This document shows, one piece after another, positions 56,477-64,000 of a DNA stretch of 64,000 bases (its first letter is position 1; every line of letters starts with the position of its first letter). The position numbers and the translations under genes are program-made. Below the pieces are notes generated by a model. That model was not told where the DNA came from and did no database searches. It was given only the letters and a program-made list of their open reading frames with translations. The DNA is from Cryptomeria japonica (Eukaryota; Streptophyta; Pinopsida; Cupressales; Cupressaceae): contig NC_081413.1 of assembly GCF_030272615.1 (NCBI RefSeq), positions 610,386,709 through 610,450,708 of the forward strand, in the 5' to 3' direction.

Positions 56477-57969
56477 TGATAGTTCTGATACTTAATGTAA
56501 GTACAAATCCAATAGCTAATGAGATGAGAAGCGGGGGGTGAATCATACAAACTTAATCTTCCATAAAAACAACAGATTCAACCTTAGTAACATATACTTC
56601 AGTAATATAACCAAAACTGCTAAACATGCAAACACAAAAGCATATAAACATCATAACACTCATAACACCAAATTTAACGTGGAAACCCAAATAGGGAAAA
56701 ACCACTATGGGATTTTGGACCCACTAAGAAATATACTCTTCTAGAGTATGATCGGTTAAAAGCAAATCCTTTAAAGATTACAAATACATTGCTAGATGTA
56801 ACCTGGTTAAGGGATTTCTCTCAGATCTGTTAGGATCTTCACCTTGTTAGAAGTGACCTTGTTAAAGGATTTCAAACACTCAATTAGAATGTCACCTTGC
56901 TAGAGGGTTTTACAAATAAGACTGTTAAGTCCACTCGGTTAAGAGGTTTTCTGTCACTTTACAAATAACAGTAATAAAAATCTATCTGCAACTTCACATC
57001 TAAAATGCTAAAGCAGATTCTTATTTGCTCAATACAATAGGACTTATCTTATCAATCTGCTAGGCTCTATACTCTGTTATTCAAACAAGTCTTCAAGCTT
57101 ATGTTCTCGGTAATCACTATGTAGCATCCCTATGCATACACTTGCCCACATACATTGTTTATCAACAATTCCTTATTTATAAACAATTCGCCAACCACTT
57201 AATCTCCTTGATCACATTTCCCATGATCAATCATAGCCATCAGATCTTCAAACTTTGACCAGGTTCAATGTATCCTTCGATCTAAAAATGTTTTACCCCG
57301 CCTTGGAACTTGCATACATTTCTTGGAACTTGTGCTTGGGTATTGCGGTTCACTCTGAGCTGTAGATCTTCCTGTCAATTTTCCTTTGCCATAGATTCTT
57401 TAACAAACTTCATGCACGACATACCAATCATTCAATCATAGCCAAGTCATCAGCTTCCTTCATTAAATAATACTTTTATTCATTCAATGCATTTTGTTAC
57501 TACTCGGTTGCAACTCAGTAAATACTAAACTTCACTCGGTAGACATTCTGCCTTCATTAACCGATAGCGACAACCTTAGGGTTTACCGACTAGGTTCTTT
57601 GCTCGGTAACATGGTATAGTATTAACCTTACAATCAATAACATATGTAGGATATCAAAACAATCTAAACATCATAATCTCATCACTGTCTAACTCGGTAA
57701 TAGTTGCCCATTGAATAACTTATTTCTCCCCTTATTCATCACATTCTTTCTGTGTCTTTTACCGACATCTTTATACTCATCAAATCATAGTTTTTAAGAT
57801 ATGGCAACATCATACTGAATTAGAAAATTAATTTCTTGACATCAATGACAAAATAATAATATTAAGACGGTAAACATCCTTAATCAGTTATATCCATAAT
57901 CATCAGCAACCTCCTCAATATCCTTATTGAAATACCAACAATCTCTCCTTGTCTGTTATAATGCCAACA
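56477..57969 (-). repeat. 3' LTR of the minus-strand Copia element
   Basis: On the minus strand it runs from TGTTGG to ACTATCA. The start is ambiguous because GGAGA-T-TGTTGG occurs twice, at 57969 and 57940, which looks like a 29-bp duplication. TATAAATA box at 57174-57181 (minus). GGTTTTTCCC with CCACGTTAAATTTGG lies near 56672-56703. A series of CTTTAACAAGGT/CTCTAGCAAGGT words occurs at 56800-56950. Confidence 0.85.
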
Positions 57970-58367
57970 ATCTCCCCCTTTGGAATTGATGGCAAAACCA
58001 ATTGATTTGACCTAATTGATTCAGATTGCTGTGAGATTTTGAAATACTGAAATGCTCTCCCCCTGTCATCAGTCTTCTCCCCCATACATTAGTATCCATT
58101 CTTTTTCTCCAGTCTTCTCCCCCTTTGACAACAATGCCAAAAAGTAAAGAACTAAAACATAATTTCTTCCTGTATGAAGTGATTTCCTATTGTTATGTGT
58201 CAACTTAGTCTCGGTCAGAGCATTTTGTCTTCAATTCTTGTCCCCTGTATTGCTTCTTGTACTGTTTCTTGTACACCTTCAGAAAACATCCTAAAGTGTG
58301 TAAATCAGCATCAACTCCTAAAAGATATTCTGTAGAGTCATTGAATTGATGCTTTCACTGAACTCGG
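57970..58367 (-). promoter_or_regulatory. 3' UTR with several polypurine tracts
   Basis: On the minus strand, AAAGGGGGAGA lies directly upstream of the LTR, and similar GGGGGAGA words occur near 58055, 58080 and 58112. The plus-strand reverse is CTCCCCCTTTGG and so on. Confidence 0.7.
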
Positions 58368-59030
58368 TCAATGAATGAAAGATAGGGGTAGGACCCCTAA
58401 CTTACTTCCAAGATACTCAAAAGTGTCCCTTGGCAGTGGCTTGGTGAAGATATCTTCTATTTGTTCCTTTGTGCTAACATACTCCAACACCACTTTCTTC
58501 TCTTGAGCTTCTTCTCTAAGATAATGATATTTGATAGAGATGTGCTTTGTCTTAGAGTGCATAACAAGATTCTCTGAAATGTTAATGGCACTAGTATTGT
58601 CACAGAATATAGTTACTGACTCGGTAACTTTCTCATTTATACCTTCCAACAGTTGTTTGATCCATGCTATGTTGGTACAATTCAATGCTGGAGCAACGTA
58701 TTCAACTTCTGTTGTTGACTGTGAAACACATCCTTGTTTCTTGCTAAGCCAACTCACTAGTCTTTCTCCTAAAAAAAAAGCTCCTCCACTCGAGCTTTTC
58801 CCATCATCAATGTTGCCTACCCAATCAGCATCAGTATAAACTTTTAAATAAAAATCATTTCTTTTATAATATACTAAGCCATAATCTTCAGTGCCTTTCA
58901 AGTATCTAAAAATTCTCTTGATTGTTGTCATGTGTGTTTCCTTAGGATCTACAGAGAATCTTGCAACTATACCTACTGCATGTGCTATATCTGGCTTGCT
59001 GTGAACAACATATTGTAGCTTTCCAATCAT
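58368..59030 (-). pseudogene. Copia RNase H domain
   Basis: [20 protein letters not shown] is the end of the RT connection. VYTDADWVGNIDDGKSSSGG (Asp), QSTTEVEYVAPALNCTNIAW (Glu), FCDNTSAINISENLVMHSKT (Asp) and EDIFTKPLPRDTFEYL follow. The domain is complete to its stop at 58368-58370. It is separated from RT by a frameshift and short deletion near 59030-59055. Confidence 0.9.
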
Positions 59031-59929
59031 GGATCGATAAAGTGTCTCATCAATAGTTTACAGTTGGTAGTCATAGGAGTACTTATTGGTTTTGAATCCT
59101 CCATTCCAAATTTCTTTAGGATTTCCTTTATGTACTTGGATTGAGTAATGAAAATCTTATTTTTCATTTGCAGTATTTGTAAACCTATAAAATACTTTAT
59201 CTCACCGATTAATGACATCTCAAATTCTTTGCTCATTTCATTTCCAAAGTTCTTGCATAAAGAATCATTTCCACAAAAGATAATATCATCAACAAATATG
59301 GTTGAGATCAGTATTCCATTTTCATCATTCTTCATGTACATATTGTTGTTTTCACTTGTTCTTATAAAACAAATCTTGATTAAATAAGAGTGCAATATTT
59401 CATACCATGCTCTAGGTGCTTGTTTCAAACCATATAAAGCTTTGTTCAATTTACATACCTGATCTTTATTATTGTCTTCAACAAATCCTTCAGGTTGTTC
59501 AATAAAAACTTCTTCTTCTAATATACCATTCAAAAATGCAAATTTGACATCCATTTGATATACCTTGAAATTCTTGTAAGCAACATATGCCAACAATGTT
59601 CTTACTCCTTCAAGTCTTGCCACAAGTGCAAAAGTCTCACCATAATCAATTCCTTCTTCTTGGGCATAACCTTTGCAAACTAGTCTTTCTTTATTTCGAA
59701 TGACCTCACCTTTTTCATTCAGCTTGTTTCTGAAGATCCACTTTGTACCGATTAGATTTTTGTCCTTCGATCTTGCGACCAATTTCCATGTGTCATTCTT
59801 CTTGATTTGATCAATCTCTTTTGTCATAGCATTCATCCAATCTTCACTGTTAAATGTCTCTTCCACTATTCTCGGTTCAAATTCAGATATCAGACATGTG
59901 TTATGTCTCAATTTGTTCCTTTTCATCAC
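59027..59929 (-). pseudogene. Copia reverse transcriptase
   Basis: [69 protein letters not shown] (first Asp), [29 protein letters not shown] (catalytic VDD) and [20 protein letters not shown]. All catalytic aspartates are present over about 300 codons. The upstream linker to integrase (59930-60132) contains stops. Confidence 0.92.
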
Positions 59930-60132
59930 TGGATCATCCTTATCTCCTATAATCTAACTTGATGCATAATGTCTCTGACATACTTGGCTAATACAGGATT
60001 GGTAGGCTCTGTATGATCTTCTTCATCACTCGGTAACTGGACATTCTCTTCATTTCCTTCTACAGTTTTCTCGATAGGACTTGTCGGTTGAACATAGACA
60101 AATTCATCATAATCTTCTGGTTCCTTGTAATT

Positions 60133-61117
60133 TCATTCATCATTTCTTTCTGCAAATTCATCAATTTTCACATTTGCACTTTCTACTATTTTGTTAGATG
60201 ATTTAATCAGACATTTAAATGCTTTACTTCTAGAAGAATAACCAAGAAATGTTCCTTCTTCACCTTTCTGATCAAACTTGCCATTTCTATCATCCTTGTG
60301 TACATAGCATCTACTTCCAAAGATTTTAAAATAACTTACATTAGGTTTCTTGTCATACCAGATTTCATATGGTGTCTTCAAAGTTCCTTTCTTCAGTTGT
60401 ACTCGGTTCAGGGTGTAAATTGCTGTGCTTATTGCTTCTCTCCAAAATGTTTGTGGCACTTTCTTTTCAATCGTCAGGGTTCTGGCACAATCCACAATAG
60501 ATTTGTTTCTTCTCTCAGCAATTCCATTAGGTTGTGGAGTTTGCAATGCAGAGACTTGTCTTTTAATACCATGATCATTGCAGATTAAGTTGAACTCATC
60601 AGATGTGAACTCTCCTCCTCTATCTAATCTAAGACATTTCAGTTGTATTCCTATTTCATTTTCAACTCTTGCCTTGTACCATTTAAACAATTGAAAAGCT
60701 TCTAATTTTTCTTTTAAAAACATTACTGACATCATCCTTGAGTAATCATCCACAAATAATATGAAATATTTATCACCATAATAACTTTGAACTTTCATAG
60801 GACCACAAAGATCAGTGTGCACAAGATTTAAAATTCCTTTTGAAGTGTAGGACTTACTTGTAAAGCTTGATCTTGTCATTTTACCCATCTAGCATCCTCG
60901 ACACATAGCATTCTCAGGCTTTTCCAAATTCGGTAGACCTCTTACTCGGTGCTTCTTGCTTATTTTGATCAGATTATCAAAATTTACATGACAAAACCTT
61001 TTATGCCATAACCAGGTATCATCTATCCTTGCATACAGACACTTGTTCTGAGTTGAGTCAAGTTGAAATGTGTTACCTTTTGTTTGTGTCCTGATAGCAG
61101 CTAACTTTCCATGCTTG
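60133..61117 (-). pseudogene. Copia integrase
   Basis: The zinc-binding pre-integrase part (near 61000-60890: ISKKHRVRGLPN ... AMCRGC) is split from the core by a stop near 60889. The core has LVHTDLCGPM (Asp), LKCLRLDRGGEFTSDEF (Asp; normally SDNGGEF), TPQPNGIAERRNKSIVDCAR (Glu), then the GKFDQKGEEGTFLGYSSRSK block. It would insert the cDNA into host DNA. Confidence 0.9.
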
Positions 61118-62179
61118 TCATGAACTTTGACAATTCCTTTCTGAAATTCTATTCGGTATCCTGTATCGTTTAGCTATGCTACACTCAAAAAAATTATATT
61201 TCAAACCTTCAACCCAATAAACATCATTGCATCTTGCATTGTCAAGAAGTGTTATAGATCCTTTACCTTTTAATGGACATGGTGCATCATTACCAAATCT
61301 TACATAGCCTCCATCATAGTCTTCTAACATAAAAAACTTATGTTTATCACCTGTCATGTGATGTGAGCATCCACTATCTATGATCCAAGAATCATTAGTA
61401 TTTATGTGAGATATTAGGGCTTTTTCTTCATACCTTTCTTCATCTGATCCATCTTTGATAGCCACATAAACTACTTCCTTTGTATCAGTTTCATCTGATT
61501 TATCATCATTGAATTCCTCATCGACTATTAAGCATGACTTTCTATCTCTTCTTCTGAAGTCTCGATGTCCTCTGTAATGATTATCTTTCTGTTTGTCATC
61601 TTGGTAATCTCTCTTTTCAGTAGAATCTTTGTCAGGACAGTTAGAAGCAATATGTCCTATATTATCACAATTGAAACATTTCAAAGGTATTTTTCCTTTA
61701 TACTTACCTTTGCCTCTCGGTAACCTTCTGGCTAATAGTGCTTCAAACTCTTCTTGCTTTCTGATTTCCTCATACAGTTTGTGTGCTTCCTCCATGTTTT
61801 TGCGAAATCTTTCACTTGCTCCACTGATTTGATTGACAATCTCCTTTAGTCTTGTATTGTATTGGGTTATGTTCTCACCTTCATTAATCCTCATAGATTC
61901 AAGTTGTCCTCTTAGACTATCCACTTTTGCTCTTTGAACATGTTCATCTCCACCATACACAAATATGAGCTTGTCCCACATTGCCTTTGCATCATTGCAA
62001 CCTTCTAGATCATTAAATTTTGAATCGGTCAATGCAGATGTTATTTCAATCATTGCTTGAATATGTTCTTGCTTTTCTTTTATCTCTTCCATTGTCAATG
62101 GATAGGTGCTCGGTATAATGAAATCATTCTCCAGATAATATATAGCATATTCTCCAACTCCTGATAGGTGCAACTTCAT
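61118..62179 (-). pseudogene. Copia gag with zinc knuckle and protease
   Basis: 353 codons open. Gag capsid part: LTMEEIKEKQEHIQAMIEIT, GCNDAKAMWDKL, QYNTRLKEIVNQISGAS. Directly after it comes EEFEALLARRLPRGKGKYKG, where related Copia gag proteins usually have a longer stretch, so about 80 residues seem deleted. Knuckle CFNCDNIGHIASNC (61680-61639). Protease active site WIIDSGCSHHMTG (61390-61352), then DVYWVEGLKYNF. Protein ends near 61118 in a shifted frame. The start may lie a little upstream of 62179. Confidence 0.85.
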
Positions 62180-62286
62180 CCTTTTCTACCATGTAGAGAA
62201 ACTTGACTTGTTCAGCTTCGGTGCATACCTCTTATACATCTTTGGATCTTTGCCTCAAGTACCTTTAAACTTTTTCTTCCAGAGTC

Positions 62287-62304
62287 CAAGGCTCTGATAC
62301 CAAT
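62287..62304 (-). promoter_or_regulatory. primer-binding site, initiator tRNA-Met type
   Basis: Minus strand ATTGGTATCAGAGCCTTG directly follows the 5' LTR end; it is an exact Copia-type match. Confidence 0.9.
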
Positions 62305-62941
62305 TGATAGTTTTGATACTTAATGTAAGTACAAATCCAATAGCTAATATGATGAGAGGGGGGCAGGTGAATCATACAAACTTAATCTTCCATAAAAATA
62401 ACAGATTCAACCTCGGTAACATATACTTCAGTAATATAACCAAAACTGCTAAACATGCAAACTCAAAAGCATATAAACATCATAACACTCATAACACCAG
62501 ATTTAACGTGGAAACCCAAATAGGGAAAAACCACTGTGGGATTTTGGATCCACTAAGAAATATACTCTTCTAGAGTATGCTTGGTTAAAAGCAAATCCTA
62601 TTAAAGATTACAAATACATTGCTAGATGTGACCTGGTTAAGGGATTTCCCTCAGATCTATTAGGATCTTCACCTTGTTAGAAGTGATCTTGTTAAAGGAT
62701 TTCAAACACTCAATCAGAATGTCACCTTGCTAGAGGGTTTTACAAATAAAACTATTAAGTCCACTCGGTTAAGAGATTTTCTGTCACTTTACAAAATAAC
62801 AATAATAAAAATCTATCTGCAACTTCACATCTAAAATGCTAAAGTAGATTCTTATTTGTTCAATACAATAGGACTTATCTTGTCCATCTGCTGGGCTCTA
62901 TACTCTATTATTCAAACAGGTCTTCAAGCTTCTGTGCTCGG
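62305..62941 (-). repeat. truncated 5' LTR of the minus-strand Copia element
   Basis: Collinear with 56477-57110 of the other LTR (about 95% alike by eye). It stops abruptly at 62941, so the U3 part with the TATA box (equivalent of 57174-57181) is missing. The element has no promoter at its 5' end in this window. Confidence 0.85.
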
Positions 62942-64000
62942 TTTAATAGAAATATGAAATAATCTCATATACTACTTATAGACCAAATAATCCAACATCA
63001 TTAATCTAAAAACAAAGCTCTTAATAATAGATTACCTATTACTAATATATGAATATAGTTTTAAGGGTAAAGCACAAAATTATGTCATGTTTCATGCCAA
63101 CTTATCAGCACAAGTGAATTTAAGTAATTCTAACTAAAAATTAATTTTAGTCAAACATATGGTCTATAAAGATGCATTATAGCTATTTTATACATGGGCC
63201 ACAACTTTTCCAATTGGAATTGTCTACTAAATGTATATTTTATACCACTTTGGGTCTAATTACCAAAAAAAAAAATATTTTTAAAAATATCGATTACAAA
63301 TCCTACTCATATAAATAATATTCTTTTTGAATTGTAAAAATACCGTTTTATAGATCTATAAGTGAATTTTCCAAAATATATATCTTTTAATATTTTAATT
63401 AGTTTTTATATTTTATATTTTATATTTTATTTTTATTGAAAGTAGGTCATTAACACTAAAATATAAGGTTGATTATCTTGTAAAGGAAAAATACTTAAAT
63501 TTATTTAAGCATTTTGAAAAAAATAAATGCACTGGAGAGTCTATGTCAAGATGATATTTAACCCTTTTCTAATTTGGATAAATAATTAATAAAAAAGGTG
63601 ATGCCAAATGGAAAGAGTTATGTTTTAGTACACAATTTTTCAAATTTATTGAAAAATATATATGCATAAAAAATAGTTAAAAATATATTTTTGCACTAAA
63701 TTGTCAAGTTATCAACATACACAAAAAAATTGAACAGAAAAAGGTAAAATTTACTATATTAAGTGTGATGCCTTGTGTAACTTTAATTTTAGTATTTTAT
63801 CAAAAACTAAATTACAGTGTTTACTTTATAAGAGGTATATTCAAATACTTTTTAAAATTTTTAAAAATATTACAAACATAAAATACACAAAAAAATATAC
63901 ATTTTATTAGTTTACATCATTTCAAAATTCAAAACATATATTTTTTATATTCACTATCATGGTATATATTTCACTTTCTATTGATTCAATTTAAAAAGTT
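62942..64000. other. AT-rich sequence, nothing recognised
   Basis: About 1 kb of strongly AT-rich DNA with TTTTATATTTTATATTTTAT-like runs (63405-63435). No coding sequence and no match to the LTR truncated at its left edge. Confidence 0.6.

Larger units (their letters stand above)
56477..62941 (-). mobile_element. Copia retrotransposon, minus strand, 5' LTR truncated
   Basis: Read on the minus strand: partial 5' LTR (62941-62305), primer site, gag and protease (62179-61118), integrase (to 60133), RT (59929-59027), RNase H (59030-58368), polypurine tracts and complete 3' LTR (about 57969-56477). Gene order protease-integrase-RT-RNase H defines Copia. Damage is modest: few stops, one frameshift between RT and RNase H, and a probable deletion in gag. 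This makes it the youngest-looking coding element here. Confidence 0.9.

Overview
This window is plant nuclear DNA made almost entirely of transposable elements and their debris. I see no intact host gene. The evidence is AT-rich sequence with retroelements of plant lineages: an L1-type LINE with an RNase H domain, a Tat-type Ty3/gypsy element with an extra archaeal-like RNase H, Copia elements primed by initiator tRNA-Met, and tRNA-derived SINEs. There are also decayed pieces of plant L-lactate dehydrogenase and a pentatricopeptide repeat (PPR) gene. Many old, long, nested elements suggest a large genome, perhaps a gymnosperm, but I cannot identify the species.

Layout. 1-2010: gypsy gag and integrase-end relics. 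2432-3070: two lactate dehydrogenase fragments in opposite orientation. 3293-3540: a minus-strand SINE. 3606-29506: one minus-strand LINE (about 7.4 kb of its own sequence, 13-bp target duplication TAGTTGATTTATT) split by two LTR retrotransposons. The first, 4246-14820 (target duplication GGACC), has very long unequal LTRs that carry PPR-derived sequence and an array of four 35-bp palindromes. Its short interior has no pol. The second, 17636-25552 (duplication GAAGAG), is Copia-like and has zinc-knuckle gag sequence and a roughly 1,130-codon unknown ORF, but also no pol. Removing each insertion restores LINE coding sequence, which confirms the nesting.

29520-37880: AT-rich spacer with a TATACG microsatellite, a second SINE of the same family, a probable solo Copia LTR, a 5'-truncated LINE-like copy, two MITE-like inverted-repeat elements, an unrecognised 95-codon ORF and a third lactate dehydrogenase fragment. 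37873 to about 52064: a decayed Tat-lineage gypsy element with 5' LTR, primer site, gag, protease, G-patch-like segment, RT, two RNase H domains and integrase. The integrase is split by a 2.3-kb solo LTR (47835-50163, duplication ATGAT). 52065-56476: AT-rich sequence with an LTR-like start. 56477-62941: a minus-strand Copia element with recognisable gag, protease, integrase, RT and RNase H. Its 5' LTR is truncated. 62942-64000: AT-rich, nothing recognised.

These genes form no host pathway. The two pol-less LTR elements would depend on enzymes from related autonomous elements. Most interesting are the palindrome array and PPR sequence inside the LTRs of the first element, the long unknown ORF of the second, and the repeated lactate dehydrogenase fragments. 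Identities and divergences are estimates by eye.
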